Source: Streptomyces sp. cf386
GTDB taxonomy: Bacteria; Actinomycetota; Actinomycetes; Streptomycetales; Streptomycetaceae
Direction of reading: 5' to 3'
DNA length: 64,000 nucleotides
Assembly: GCF_900103585.1 (NCBI RefSeq)
Contig: NZ_FNHV01000014.1
Coordinates: 224,986-288,985 of the forward strand
The notes below the pieces were generated by a model. That model was not told the DNA's origin, searched no databases, and was given only the letters and a program-made list of their open reading frames with translations. Shown piece by piece: positions 16,635-25,938 of the stretch (positions are counted from its first letter, which is position 1; each line of letters opens with the position of its first letter). A program made the translations under genes and the position numbers.

Positions 16635-18374
16635 TCACTCGCAGACGATCTCGTCCCGCGGCGTGTAGTGGGTGCGGAACGGCTCCCGCTTCACCTCTTT
16701 GCCGTCGGCCAGGAAGACCCGCTCCACGGTGACGTCGAAGCCCTCAAGCGGAGTCTGCGGCACGCACTTCTCGTCGGTGCTGACCTTCTTCTCCGGCTGC
16801 TTCACCTTGGTGCGCGGACCCGTGACCGACTCGATCTCGTCGTACTTCTTGGTGCCGAGGAAGGTGATGGTCACCGAGGTGTCGGTGGACTCGGCCTGGA
16901 TGTAGATCGCGTTGCCGGAGTCGTTGTCGAACTTCAGGTCCAGGCTGCCCCAGGCGACCGTGGCCTCGCGGCCCTCCGGGTAGCGCTCGATGTAGAAGGA
17001 GTGGGCGCCGTGCTCCACGGGCTTGACCCCGGCGAAGAACATCGCGTTGAACATGGTCGTCGCCACGGCGGAGACACCGCCGCCGGGGGCCTTGGTGAAC
17101 TCGTTGTTGAGGATCATGATGCCCTCGGTGAAGCCGTTGGCCTCCGTGCGCTCGCCGACCGTCTTGTTGAAGCTCCAGGTGTTGCCCGGCATGACGACGG
17201 AGCCGTTGATCAGTTCCACGGCCCGGCCGATGTTCTTCGTGCGGTACGGCGCCGGCTCGAAGTTGACGGTGAAGGAGGACATCTCCTCGGTCAGGCCCAG
17301 CTGCCGGGCGTTCTCGGCTGTCACCTGAGGCTGTGTCACACGCGCGGCGATCTCGCCGGTGCGGGCGGATCCCGACTTGGTGAGCAGCGGCAGTACGGCC
17401 TTGCCCAGCGCCTTGTCGGTGACCAGTACGCCGGCCTTGGCGTCGTCGGCCGCGACGACCTGGCCGCTGTCGAGGCTCAGCGTGGCGTTCTGCGGCCTCG
17501 CGGGCAGGTCGGCCAGGGGCTCGGTGACCGCGGGGGCGGCGCGCAGGCCCTTGGCGTCGAGGTGCGGAGTGAGCTTGCCGGCCTTGTCCGGCCGCATCGT
17601 CAGGTATTCGCCGAGGACCGCGGGGCCGATCGTGAACCGCTCGCCGGCCGCGGTGAGCATGACCGGCGCCGACATGGCCGGCTGCGCGAACTCGCGCACC
17701 GCCCGTCGTACCTCCGCCGCCGTGACCTTCGGCTTGGTCTCGCGGGCGGGCAGGGCGGTGACGGAGTCGGCCTCGCCGCTCAGGAAGGCGGAGCGCAGGG
17801 GGGTGACGGCGGCGTCGGTGTCGAGGGCGTAGCCGCCGTGCGGGGTGACCGGGCGGGCCTGGCCGTCGGTGAAGGTGACGGCGCCCTCGCGGACCTTCTG
17901 GTCGAGCGACTTCGCCAGCTTGTCGAGGCCGCGGTGGGCCTTGTTCTCGTCGACGCGTACGACCGGCTCCACGGCGTCGCCGGAGCTGAAGATGCCGCCG
18001 ATCACCGTGAAGGGGTCGGCGGAGTCGCTGCGGGACGCGCGGTCCACCGTCTTCTCGTAGTCGAAGGTGATGCCGACCTGGCGCGGATCGACCGTGCCCT
18101 TACGGTCACCGACCGTCACCGTCAGCTCGCGTGAGGCGGCCGGGTCCAGCCGGTCCTCCAGCTTCCGGACGGCTTCCGCGCGGCTGAGGCCGCCGATGTC
18201 GACGCCGCGCACGGTCGTACCGGCGTCTATGTCCCCGCCCGCGACCAGCAGCCCGGCGACATACAGGCCGCCGACGCCGACGGCCAGGGCGCCGCCGGCG
18301 AGGGCGAGGGGTGGAACGGAGGCGATACGGGGTTTTGAGGGGTTTCGCAGGGCGGAGGGTACGCGCAGGCGCAT
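16635..18374 (-). CDS. VanW-family protein with peptidoglycan-binding-like repeats
   Basis: 579 residues from the ATG behind CGGGAGACCC; an upstream ATG would add 28 residues without a site. A basic N-terminus is followed by one transmembrane helix (LALAGGALAVGVGGLYVAGLL), so most of the protein is outside the membrane. Residues ~50-350 contain two PG_binding_4-type domains (GVDIGGLSRAEAVRKLEDRL; AVLGEYLTMRPDKAGKL). The VanW domain follows (MPGNTWSFNKTVGERTEANG, GGGVSAVATTMFNA). VanW proteins are linked to the cell wall with unknown chemistry, despite the name drawn from vancomycin clusters. No van genes are near. Confidence 0.92.
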   Translation of the reverse strand: MRLRVPSALRNPSKPRIASVPPLALAGGALAVGVGGLYVAGLLVAGGDIDAGTTVRGVDIGGLSRAEAVRKLEDRLDPAASRELTVTVGDRKGTVDPRQVGITFDYEKTVDRASRSDSADPFTVIGGIFSSGDAVEPVVRVDENKAHRGLDKLAKSLDQKVREGAVTFTDGQARPVTPHGGYALDTDAAVTPLRSAFLSGEADSVTALPARETKPKVTAAEVRRAVREFAQPAMSAPVMLTAAGERFTIGPAVLGEYLTMRPDKAGKLTPHLDAKGLRAAPAVTEPLADLPARPQNATLSLDSGQVVAADDAKAGVLVTDKALGKAVLPLLTKSGSARTGEIAARVTQPQVTAENARQLGLTEEMSSFTVNFEPAPYRTKNIGRAVELINGSVVMPGNTWSFNKTVGERTEANGFTEGIMILNNEFTKAPGGGVSAVATTMFNAMFFAGVKPVEHGAHSFYIERYPEGREATVAWGSLDLKFDNDSGNAIYIQAESTDTSVTITFLGTKKYDEIESVTGPRTKVKQPEKKVSTDEKCVPQTPLEGFDVTVERVFLADGKEVKREPFRTHYTPRDEIVCE

Positions 18375-18548
18375 GGGTCTCCCGGGCGGACGATCGACAG
18401 GGACGACGCGTCGGACGACGCGACACTGTGCGCGAGGCAAGCACATCCAGCTAGCCACAATCGGGCAAAAACGCCTATGTCGCAGCCCACGTATGTTTCA
18501 GGTCACGTCTCTCGGTGCCCGGGTCACAGCCGCCCCAAACGACGAACG

Positions 18549-19694
18549 TCACATCGCGGATGGCACCTCTGCCTTCTCGTCCGGCGTCACCTCATCCGCC
18601 CCGGACGCCGCCAGCGCCTTGTTGCGGCGGACGGAGGCGACGAACGACGCGGCGATCAGGACGACGCCGATCAGGCCGGTGATGATCTCGCTGATCTGGT
18701 GCTGGATGGTGATCAGCAGGATCCCGGCGAGGGCGCCTATGGCGTAGTGGGCGCCGTGCTCCAGATAGACGTAGTCGTCGAGGGTGCCCTGGCGGACCAG
18801 GTAGACCGTGATCGACCGGACGTACATCGCGCCTATGCCGAGGCCCAGCGCCATCCAGAAGATGTGGTTGGTGATGGCGAAGGCGCCGATCACACCGTCG
18901 AAGGAGAAGGACGCGTCCAGGACCTCCAGGTACAGGAAGAGGAAGAACGCGGCCTTGCCGGCCAGGGCGACCGCCGAGACCGGTCTGCCCTCGGTCCTGG
19001 CCTTCTCCTCCTCCTCGTGCTCGTGTTCCTCCTGCTCTTCGAGCCTGTCCTCGAAGTAGCCGGAGAGGCCGCCGACCACGAGATAGGTGATCAGGCCGGC
19101 GACACCGGAGAGCAGGACGGTTGCGGTCTTGTCCGCGTGGCCCGTGCTGACGTGGGCCTGCGTGGCGAAGGTCATCGCCGTGGCCAGCAAGGCGACGAGG
19201 GCGAGACAGACCGCCAGCATGTCGATCTTGCCGAGCTTCGCGAGCGGGCGCTCCAGCCAGGCCAGCCACTTGATCTCGCGGTCCTCCAGGATGAAGTCCA
19301 GGAAGATCATCAGCAGGAACATGCCGCCGAAGGCCGCGATCGCCGGGTGGGCGTCGGTGACCAGGGCCTCGTAGCGCTCCGGTTCGTCGAGGGCGAGCTG
19401 GACCGCCTCGACGGGGCCGACCTTGGCGCTGATCGCGACGATCACCACCGGGAAGACCAGCCGCATGCCGAACACGGCGATCAGGATGCCGACGGTGAGG
19501 AAGAGCCGCTGCCAGAAGGCGTTCATCTTCTTCAGGATCCCGGCGTTGACCACCGCGTTGTCGAAGGACAGCGAGATCTCCAGGACCGACAGGATCAGCA
19601 CGATCCCGAAGGCCTCCCAGCCCCACTGCCACGCGGCGAAGGCGAGGCCGAGCGCCGTGACACCGAGCGACCAGCCGAAGGTTCGCAGCACCAT
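18549..19694 (-). CDS. DUF475 / TerC-like integral membrane protein
   Basis: 381 residues from the ATG after GGAGGGCTGACG; the open frame continues far upstream, but that part is a shadow of the tctA and usp genes. Many membrane helices, with the TerC-type motifs SLSFDNAVVNAGIL near residue 45 and DASFSFDGVIGAFAITN further on, each carrying an Asp in a helix that could bind metal. A charged loop EEQEEHEHEEEEKARTEG lies mid-protein. TerC relatives are linked to tellurite resistance and to manganese efflux. Its ATG comes two bases after the usp stop, so it is the last gene of the tct operon. Confidence 0.9.
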   Translation of the reverse strand: MVLRTFGWSLGVTALGLAFAAWQWGWEAFGIVLILSVLEISLSFDNAVVNAGILKKMNAFWQRLFLTVGILIAVFGMRLVFPVVIVAISAKVGPVEAVQLALDEPERYEALVTDAHPAIAAFGGMFLLMIFLDFILEDREIKWLAWLERPLAKLGKIDMLAVCLALVALLATAMTFATQAHVSTGHADKTATVLLSGVAGLITYLVVGGLSGYFEDRLEEQEEHEHEEEEKARTEGRPVSAVALAGKAAFFLFLYLEVLDASFSFDGVIGAFAITNHIFWMALGLGIGAMYVRSITVYLVRQGTLDDYVYLEHGAHYAIGALAGILLITIQHQISEIITGLIGVVLIAASFVASVRRNKALAASGADEVTPDEKAEVPSAM

Positions 19695-19696
19695 CG

Positions 19697-20092
19697 TCAG
19701 CCCTCCGCCTTCACGGCGAGCACCGGGCAGCCCACGCCCAGCAGGATCTGCTGGGCCGCCGAGCCCATGATCAGCTTGCCGACCGCGCTGCGCCGACGGA
19801 GGCCGATCACCACGAGGGACGCGTCCGTCTGGTCCGCGAGGTCGATGATCTCCTCGGCCGCGTCGCGGGCGCCGAGGACCTGGCGGATGTCGAAATCGAC
19901 GCCGAGTGCCGCGAGGTCCTCGCGGACATGGGACAGGTCGGGTTCCTGGGCGAAGCGCGGGTCCACGATCGCGTCGCCCCGGGAGGTGTTCACCACCAGC
20001 AGTTTCTCCTCGCGCCGACGGGCCTCGTCGATCGCCGCGCGCAGCGCCGCCTCGCCCTCGGGGGAGGGGACGTAGCCGACCAGAATGGTCAT
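19697..20092 (-). CDS. Universal stress protein (UspA family)
   Basis: 131 residues, the normal size of a single Usp domain. It starts MTILVGYVPSPEG and ends with the ATP-binding loop GKLIMGSAAQQILLGVGCPV and LAVK. This is the nucleotide-binding version of the fold. It is cytosolic, binds ATP, and is often paired with transporters as a regulatory subunit. It lies 15 bases behind tctA and two bases before the DUF475 gene, which argues for a role in controlling one of these membrane proteins. Confidence 0.92.
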   Translation of the reverse strand: MTILVGYVPSPEGEAALRAAIDEARRREEKLLVVNTSRGDAIVDPRFAQEPDLSHVREDLAALGVDFDIRQVLGARDAAEEIIDLADQTDASLVVIGLRRRSAVGKLIMGSAAQQILLGVGCPVLAVKAEG

Positions 20093-20107
20093 CTCGGTCT
20101 CCGGGAA

Positions 20108-21613
20108 CTATCGGGCGGCGCTTCGCGCGCGCAGCGGACGTACGACGAACCGGCCTATCAGCGGCCACACCAGGACCAGCGCGATCACCGCGTAGACCGT
20201 GTACGACACCGGCCCGCCCAGCAGCCCCGACAGCTCGCCGCCGGACAGCTGAAGGGAGCGCCGGCCCTGGAGCTCCGCGCGCGGGCCCAGGATCACGCCG
20301 ACGATCAGCGGCAGGACCGGCAGCCCGAAGCGGCGCATGGCGAAGCCGAGGAGGCCCAGGGTGAGCAGGATGAACAGGTCCAGGGGCTGGGCGTTGACGG
20401 CGTAGGCGCCCATCGTGGCGAAGAAGAGGATGCCCGCGTAGAGGTACGGGCGGGGGATCTGGAGCAGCTTCGCCCACACCGGGGCCAGCGGGAGGTTCAG
20501 GAGCAGGAGCAGCAGGTTGCCGATGAAGAGGCTCGCGATCAGGACCCAGACCAAGCTTGCCTCGCGCTCGAAGAGCAGCGGTCCGGGCTGGATGCCGTAC
20601 GACTGGAAGGCCGCCAGCATCACCGCCGCCGTGGCGTTCGTCGGGAGGCCGATCGCCAGCATCGGGACCAGGGTGCCCGCCGCCGACGCGTTGTTCGCGG
20701 CCTCCGGGCCCGCCACCCCCTCGATCGCGCCCTTGCCGAACTCCTCGGGGTGCTTGGTGAGCCGCTTCTCGGTGGCATACGACAGGAAGGTCGGGATCTC
20801 CGCGCCGCCGGCCGGCAGTGCGCCGAAGGGGAAGCCGTACGCCGTCCCCCGCAGCCAGGGCTTCCAGGAGCGCTTCCAGTCCTTCTTGCCCATCCACGGG
20901 CGGCCGACCGGGATCACCTCGGCCGGCTTGCGGCGCAGATGCGCGGCCACCCACAGCGCCTCGCCGACCGCGAAGATGCCGACCGCGACCACGACGACGT
21001 CGATGCCGTCGGCCAGCTGCGGTATGCCCAGGGTCAGTCGCTGCTGGCCGGACACCGTGTCGATGCCGACCAGGCCGATCGTCAGGCCCAGGAGCAGGGA
21101 TATGAAGCCCCGGATGCGGGACGAGCCCAGCACCGACGTCACGGCTATGAACGACAGCAGCATCAGCGCGAAGTAGTCGGGGGCGCCCAGGCTGACCGCG
21201 AAGTCGACGACGAACGGGGTGATCAGGACCAGCAGCAGGGTGCCGATGGTGCCCGCCACGAACGAGCCGATGGCCGCCGTGGCCAGGGCCTGGGCCGCGC
21301 GGCCGGCCTTCGCCATCTTGTTGCCCTCGATGGCGGTGACCACGGACGAGGACTCGCCGGGGGTGTTGAGGAGGATCGAGGTCGTCGAGCCGCCGTACAT
21401 GCCGCCGTAGAAGATGCCGGCGAACATGATGAACGCCTGCACCGGCTCCATGCCGTAGGTGACCGGCAGGAGCAGGGCCACCGTCATCGCCGGGCCGATG
21501 CCCGGCAGGACGCCCACCGCGGTGCCGATGACCACGCCGACCAGGGCGAGCAGCAGGTTGAGCGGGTCCATGACATCCGCGAAGCCCTGCATGAGGTTGT
21601 TCAGGTTGTCCAT
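20108..21613 (-). CDS. tctA: Tripartite tricarboxylate transporter, large permease TctA
   Basis: 501 residues with about eleven to twelve membrane helices. Family marks near the N-terminus are VGVLPGIGPAMTVALLLPVT, IFYGGMYGGSTTSILLNTPG and ESSSVVTAIEGNKMAKAGRA, with a matching second-half signature (GFPFGALPAGGAEIPTFLSY). TctA is the main membrane subunit of the Na+- or H+-driven citrate-type uptake system fed by binding protein TctC. Gene order is tctC-tctB-tctA on one strand, with an eight-base gap to tctB. Confidence 0.95.
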   Translation of the reverse strand: MDNLNNLMQGFADVMDPLNLLLALVGVVIGTAVGVLPGIGPAMTVALLLPVTYGMEPVQAFIMFAGIFYGGMYGGSTTSILLNTPGESSSVVTAIEGNKMAKAGRAAQALATAAIGSFVAGTIGTLLLVLITPFVVDFAVSLGAPDYFALMLLSFIAVTSVLGSSRIRGFISLLLGLTIGLVGIDTVSGQQRLTLGIPQLADGIDVVVVAVGIFAVGEALWVAAHLRRKPAEVIPVGRPWMGKKDWKRSWKPWLRGTAYGFPFGALPAGGAEIPTFLSYATEKRLTKHPEEFGKGAIEGVAGPEAANNASAAGTLVPMLAIGLPTNATAAVMLAAFQSYGIQPGPLLFEREASLVWVLIASLFIGNLLLLLLNLPLAPVWAKLLQIPRPYLYAGILFFATMGAYAVNAQPLDLFILLTLGLLGFAMRRFGLPVLPLIVGVILGPRAELQGRRSLQLSGGELSGLLGGPVSYTVYAVIALVLVWPLIGRFVVRPLRARSAAR

Positions 21614-21620
21614 CAGGGCC

Positions 21621-22160
21621 TCACAGGATTCCTTGCAGGACGCCGGCGGGGAGGTTCACGCCGAGTCCGATCGCGAACGCGTAGAACGTCGTGAGGGAGA
21701 GCGTCGCGGCGATGAGCAGATTGCGGATGTAGTGGCGGTTGCCCAGGGCGAACGCCGTGCCCCAGAAGAGCAGGCCGCCGCTGATCACCCAGCCGAGCCG
21801 CTCGATGAGCAGCGCGTTCGCCAGGAACACCGCGATCAGCAGCACGACGGTGCGCCAGTCGCTGCCGGCCGACAGGTCGACGTCCTCGCCCGCCTCCGGC
21901 TCACCGTGGCCGCCCCGGGCCACGTCGACGGCGTACAGCACCGCGAGCAGCACCAGCAGCGCGCCCAGGATCAGCGGGACCGCGCGCGGGCCGACCGGGT
22001 CGGTGCCGCTGGTGATGTGCGGGATGCCGAGGGCGTCCACGATCACGGCGGTGCCCAGCAGGGCGAGGAACACGCACACGCCGTACTGTGCGCGGTCCCC
22101 GCCCGCCGGGGACGGACGGGAGTCCTCCACGGTCCGTTCGTCCTTCACTTCGGAGCTCAT
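21621..22160 (-). CDS. tctB: Tripartite tricarboxylate transporter, small permease TctB
   Basis: 179 residues with four hydrophobic segments (YGVCVFLALLGTAVIVDALG; VPLILGALLVLLAVLYAVDV; VVLLIAVFLANALLIERLGW; the last near the C-terminus). Length and layout fit TctB. It overlaps the end of tctC by four bases (ATGA) and is followed by tctA after seven bases, so the three are translationally coupled. Confidence 0.93.
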   Translation of the reverse strand: MSSEVKDERTVEDSRPSPAGGDRAQYGVCVFLALLGTAVIVDALGIPHITSGTDPVGPRAVPLILGALLVLLAVLYAVDVARGGHGEPEAGEDVDLSAGSDWRTVVLLIAVFLANALLIERLGWVISGGLLFWGTAFALGNRHYIRNLLIAATLSLTTFYAFAIGLGVNLPAGVLQGIL

Positions 22161-23167
22161 GCCAGCCCGAGCTCGGCCAGCAGGTCGGCGACCGCCTTGT
22201 CCTGCTCGGTCAGGTAGGTGGAGAACTCGTCACCGGTGGCGAAGGCGTCGACCCAGCCGTTCTTCTCCAGCTGCGCCTTCCACTCGTCGGAGTCGTGCAT
22301 CGTGGTCAGCGAGTCGATCCAGGTCTGCTTCTGCTCGTCGGTGATGCCCGGAGGGGCCACGATGCCGCGCCAGTTGGTGAAGACCAGGTCGATACCGGAG
22401 TCCTTGAGGGTGGGGGCGTCCTTGAGTGCGTCGACCGGCTTCTCGCTGCTGACCGCGAGGACCCGCACCTGGCCCGCCTCGACCTGGTCGAGGAACTCGC
22501 CGAAGCCGCTCGCCCCGAACGCGATCTTGTTGCCGAGGATGGCCGGAAGCAGCTCGCCGCCACCGTCGTAGGAGACGTAGTTGACGTCCTTCGGCTTGAT
22601 GCCGACGGCCTTCGCCAGCTGCATCGGCAGCAGATGGTCGGGGCCGCCCGCCGTCGAGCCGCCGCCCACGGCGAACTTCTTGGGGTCCTTCTTCCAGGCG
22701 GTGACGAGGTCGTCCATCGTCTTGTACGGGGAGTTCTTCGGCACGACGATCGCGCCGGCCTCCTCGATCAGCTTGGCGATCGGCGTGGTGTCGGTCAGCG
22801 TCGCCTCGGACTTGGAGGTGTACGAGGCTCCGACGACGCCCAGGCCCATCTGCATGGCCATCTTGCCGTTGCCCTTCTCGTTCACCAGCCGCTGCAGACC
22901 GACCGTGCCGCTGGCGCCGGGCAGGTTGAACACCTGGACGCCGGAGGCGACCTTGGTGTCCTGCATGACCTGGGTCACGGTGCGGGCGGTGAGGTCGTAC
23001 CCGCTGCCCGGGGTGTTGGGGACCATGAGGCGCAGGCCGGTCACGGGCTTCCCGTCCCCGCCCCCGCTCCCGGAGTCCTCGTTGTCGGCGGTGGCGCCAC
23101 AGGCGCTGACCGCGACCATCGACACGGCGGCGAGAGCACCGACAAGTGCGGCTCTTCGAGTTCTCAT
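22157..23167 (-). CDS. tctC: Tripartite tricarboxylate transporter, substrate-binding lipoprotein TctC
   Basis: 336 residues. Signal sequence MRTRRAALVGALAAVSMVAV ends at a lipobox (VSAC), so the protein is anchored on the outer face of the membrane. The Bug-family fold is seen in LMVPNTPGSGYDLTARTVTQ and the LPGASGTVGLQRLV loop that binds carboxylates. The likely ligand is citrate or another di- or tricarboxylate, but Bug proteins vary. It is the first gene of the operon, divergent from the sensor kinase. Confidence 0.94.
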   Translation of the reverse strand: MRTRRAALVGALAAVSMVAVSACGATADNEDSGSGGGDGKPVTGLRLMVPNTPGSGYDLTARTVTQVMQDTKVASGVQVFNLPGASGTVGLQRLVNEKGNGKMAMQMGLGVVGASYTSKSEATLTDTTPIAKLIEEAGAIVVPKNSPYKTMDDLVTAWKKDPKKFAVGGGSTAGGPDHLLPMQLAKAVGIKPKDVNYVSYDGGGELLPAILGNKIAFGASGFGEFLDQVEAGQVRVLAVSSEKPVDALKDAPTLKDSGIDLVFTNWRGIVAPPGITDEQKQTWIDSLTTMHDSDEWKAQLEKNGWVDAFATGDEFSTYLTEQDKAVADLLAELGLA

Positions 23168-23218
23168 GGCTCATCTCTTTCGCTCGGCCCGATCCGGCGC
23201 CATGATTGTGCGATTCCT

Positions 23219-23271
23219 GAGACACCCCGTCTCGGTTCTGTGACCATTGAAGGTTGAGTTCATAGTGGTCA
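23219..23271. promoter_or_regulatory. Inverted repeats between tctC and the sensor kinase
   Basis: GAGAC-ACCCC-GTCTC (23219-23233) and TGACCA-N19-TGGTCA (23241-23271) lie in the short divergent region. They are plausible binding sites for the response regulator encoded at 24938-25618. The second repeat overlaps the kinase start. Confidence 0.4.
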
Positions 23272-24941
23272 TAACGTCACGACAACGGCGTCAGACGCTC
23301 GCGGGTGAGCTGCTGGTCTGGCAGCTCGCCATTGTCGTGATCGTGCTGGCCGCCGTGGCCGCGGTCTCGCTCGCACAGTCGAAGTCGACGTTCGACCGGG
23401 TCGAGGGACGCCGGGTGACCGCGCTCGCCGAGGAGATGGCCGGCAACCCCCTGGTGCGCACCCAGCTGGTGCGGCCCGCCCCCGCCGAGATGCTCGCGCC
23501 GCTGCTCCAGTCCACGCTGACCAGGTCGGGCGTCACCTCCGCCGCGGTCGCCGGTCGCGACGGCGAGATCGTCGCCTCGACCAACCCCACCCTCGTCGGC
23601 ACCCGGATGCCGTCCGGCGGCCCGCAGGTCGTCGACGGCCGCGGCTGGTCCGGGGAGCTGCCGGTGAACGGCGTCATCGAGCTGGTGGCGCAGGCGCCGG
23701 TGCTCGGCGCGCAGGACGGGAACGCCGGGGACCATCTCGGCACGGTGATGATCGGCCGGGCCTCGCCGTCGGTGTGGCAGCGGCTGGTGGGCGCCTCGTC
23801 CTATCTGCTGGTCTACCTCGGCGTCGCCAGTGTCCTCGGGGTGGCCGGTTCCTGGCTGCTGGCCCGGCGGATCAAACGGCAGACCTTCGGCATGGAGCCG
23901 CGCGAGATCGCCGGGCTCGCCGAACACCGGGAGGCGATGCTGTTCGGGATCGCCGAGGGCGTGGTGGCCCTCGACCCGCACCAGCGGCTGACCCTGGTGA
24001 ACGCCGTCGGCCGCAGACTGCTCGACCTGCCCGAGAACTGCGTCGGGATGAGCCTCGCCGACCTGGGGATCGAGGGGCGGCTGTACGACGTCCTGGCCGG
24101 GACCGCGCCCGAGGGTGAGCCCGGCGACCTCGCGCGGCGGGACGAGGTCGTCGTACGCCGCGGCCGCGTCCTGGTCATGAACCGGATGGACGTCACCAAG
24201 GACGGCCGCCGCCTCGGCTCGGTCACCACCCTGCGCGACCGCACCGAACTCGCCCAGCTGGAACGGGAGTTGGGCTCCTTCCGCAGCACCACCGAGCTGC
24301 TGCGCGCCCAGGCCCACGAGTTCTCCAACCAGTTGCACACCATCTCCGGGCTCATCCAGATCGGCGAGCACGACGAGGTCGTACGGTACGTCCGCGCCCT
24401 GCGCAAACACCGCGAGTCGCTCGATCTGCACCTCACCAGCCGGGTCCGGGACCGGGCCGTCGCCGCGCTGCTCATGGCCAAGTCGGCGCTCGCCGCCGAA
24501 CGCAAGGTGCGGCTGAAGATCTCCGAGCGCACGGCGCTGGACCGGCTGGAGCCGACGGACTCCGCCGATGTGGCGACCGTCCTCGGCAACCTCGTGGACA
24601 ATGCGGTCGACGCGGCCGCGAGCGGGTCCAGGACGGGGGACGGTGACCCCGACGCGTGGGTGGAGGTCGAGCTGCGCCAGGACGCCTCCAGCGTGGAGAT
24701 CGTCGTACGGGACTCAGGGCCGGGGGTGGCGCCCGAGCTGGCGCAGGAGGTGTTCTCGCACGGGTTCACCACCAAGGCCGCGCAGGGCGGCGACCGGGGG
24801 ATCGGCCTCGCGCTGACCCGGCTGGTGTGCAAACGGCGGGGCGGTGAGGTGTCGGTGACCAACACGCGGGCGGGGGCCATGTTCACCGCCCGGATGTCGG
24901 TGGGCCGTCCGGCCGACCGAGCGACGGAGGGAGTCCGATGA
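23265..24941 (+). CDS. CitA/DcuS-type sensor histidine kinase
   Basis: About 558 residues from a GTG; a TTG six codons upstream is the alternative. There are two membrane helices (ELLVWQLAIVVIVLAAVAAV near the N-terminus and SSYLLVYLGVASVLGVAGSW) with an extracellular sensor domain of about 135 residues between, then a PAS domain. The Spo0B-like dimer region carries the phospho-His in AQAHEFSNQLHTISGLIQIG. The ATPase has the N-box NLVDNAVDAA, DSGPGV, and RGIGLALTRLV. Relatives sense citrate, fumarate or malonate. It is divergent from tctCBA, so it most likely senses the carboxylate that TctABC imports. Its stop overlaps the regulator start (ATGA). Confidence 0.93.
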   Translation: MVITSRQRRQTLAGELLVWQLAIVVIVLAAVAAVSLAQSKSTFDRVEGRRVTALAEEMAGNPLVRTQLVRPAPAEMLAPLLQSTLTRSGVTSAAVAGRDGEIVASTNPTLVGTRMPSGGPQVVDGRGWSGELPVNGVIELVAQAPVLGAQDGNAGDHLGTVMIGRASPSVWQRLVGASSYLLVYLGVASVLGVAGSWLLARRIKRQTFGMEPREIAGLAEHREAMLFGIAEGVVALDPHQRLTLVNAVGRRLLDLPENCVGMSLADLGIEGRLYDVLAGTAPEGEPGDLARRDEVVVRRGRVLVMNRMDVTKDGRRLGSVTTLRDRTELAQLERELGSFRSTTELLRAQAHEFSNQLHTISGLIQIGEHDEVVRYVRALRKHRESLDLHLTSRVRDRAVAALLMAKSALAAERKVRLKISERTALDRLEPTDSADVATVLGNLVDNAVDAAASGSRTGDGDPDAWVEVELRQDASSVEIVVRDSGPGVAPELAQEVFSHGFTTKAAQGGDRGIGLALTRLVCKRRGGEVSVTNTRAGAMFTARMSVGRPADRATEGVR

Positions 24942-25618
24942 TCGATGTCCTGGTCGTGGAGGACGACTTCATGGTGGCGCGGATCCACCGAGGATTCGTC
25001 AACGACGTCGCCGGGTTCCGGGTGATCGGCACGGCGAACTGCGGTGAACAGGCGCTCACCGCCGTCGCCGAGCTACAGCCCGACCTGGTGCTGCTCGACC
25101 TGTATCTGCCCGACATGTTCGGCCTGGAGATCATCCCCCGGCTGCGCAGCGCCGGTCACGACTGCGACGTCATGGTGATCAGCGCGGCACGGGAGTCGGA
25201 CGCGGTCCGGGGCGCCGTACGCCAGGGCGTCGTCGACTACCTGCTCAAGCCGTTCGACGCCGGGGACCTCAGGGCGCGCCTGGAGCAGTACGCGGCCCGG
25301 CGCAGCAACCTGTACGCGGCGGTGGTCAGCGGGCAGTCCGACGTGGACCGCGCGCTGGCCCGCGGCGCGGCGCCGGTCACCACGGCGGCCACCCTCCCCA
25401 AGGGCATGAGCGTGGAGACCGCCGAGCTGATCGAGCGCGAGCTGCGCGCGACCGACGGCAGCCTCTCCGCCGCCGAGTGCGCGGGCCGGCTCGGGGTGTC
25501 CCGGGTCAGCGCCCGACGGTATCTGGAGCACTTCAGCGTCACGGGCCAGGCGGAGGTGTCGCTCCGGTACGGGCAGGCGGGGCGGCCGGAACGGCGGTAC
25601 AGCTGGGTGGACGCCTAG
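24938..25618 (+). CDS. CitB/DcuR-type response regulator
   Basis: 226 residues. The receiver domain has acidic residues EDD at 8-10, phospho-acceptor Asp54 (VLLDLYLPD), Ser in VMVISAA and Lys104 (YLLKPFDAGD). A linker and a C-terminal helix-turn-helix follow (SAAECAGRLGVSRVSARRYL). This output domain is the CitB/DcuR type. It overlaps the kinase by four bases and should activate the divergent tctCBA operon when the kinase detects substrate. It ends at a hairpin shared with the next, convergent gene. Confidence 0.93.
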   Translation: MIDVLVVEDDFMVARIHRGFVNDVAGFRVIGTANCGEQALTAVAELQPDLVLLDLYLPDMFGLEIIPRLRSAGHDCDVMVISAARESDAVRGAVRQGVVDYLLKPFDAGDLRARLEQYAARRSNLYAAVVSGQSDVDRALARGAAPVTTAATLPKGMSVETAELIERELRATDGSLSAAECAGRLGVSRVSARRYLEHFSVTGQAEVSLRYGQAGRPERRYSWVDA

Positions 25619-25639
25619 GGCCTGTCCAACAGGTCCTAG
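25615..25639. terminator. Bidirectional hairpin terminator overlapping two stop codons
   Basis: CTAGGGCCTG pairs with CAGGTCCTAG around loop TCCAA (one G-T pair). The left arm contains the stop of the rightward response regulator and the right arm the stop of the leftward DUF1876 gene. Confidence 0.75.
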
Positions 25640-25932
25640 GGCAGCTCCCACGCCCGGCCGCGTCCCTGGTCGACCGGGCCGGTCAGCTCCACGATGTCGT
25701 CCGACGCGATGTCGTGCAGCCTGATCGCCAGGTCCTCCAGGGCGCGGCTGGCGGCGAGTTCGTCGCCGATCTCGGGGATGGGGCGGTCGATGGGATTGCG
25801 GTGGGCCACGCCTCGCCCGGTGACGGTCGAGCTGTCCGGAGACGCGTTCTGAGTGGTCAGCACGGCCTCGGCACGGGTGTCGTCGCCGTCCTCGGTGATG
25901 TGGATCCGGACGGTCCAGTTCTTGTCTTCCAT
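25636..25932 (-). CDS. DUF1876 domain protein
   Basis: 98 residues from the ATG eight bases after GGAAG; the frame opens three codons earlier with a GTG lying almost on that site. Sequence features are MEDKNWTVRIHITEDGDDTR, GRGVAHRNPIDRPIPEIGDE and LAASRALEDLAIRLHDIASD. This is the dsRBD-like DUF1876 family, short proteins common in Streptomyces with no proven role. It is divergent from the gene at 26086. Confidence 0.88.
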   Translation of the reverse strand: MEDKNWTVRIHITEDGDDTRAEAVLTTQNASPDSSTVTGRGVAHRNPIDRPIPEIGDELAASRALEDLAIRLHDIASDDIVELTGPVDQGRGRAWELP

Positions 25933-25938
25933 CGAGAT

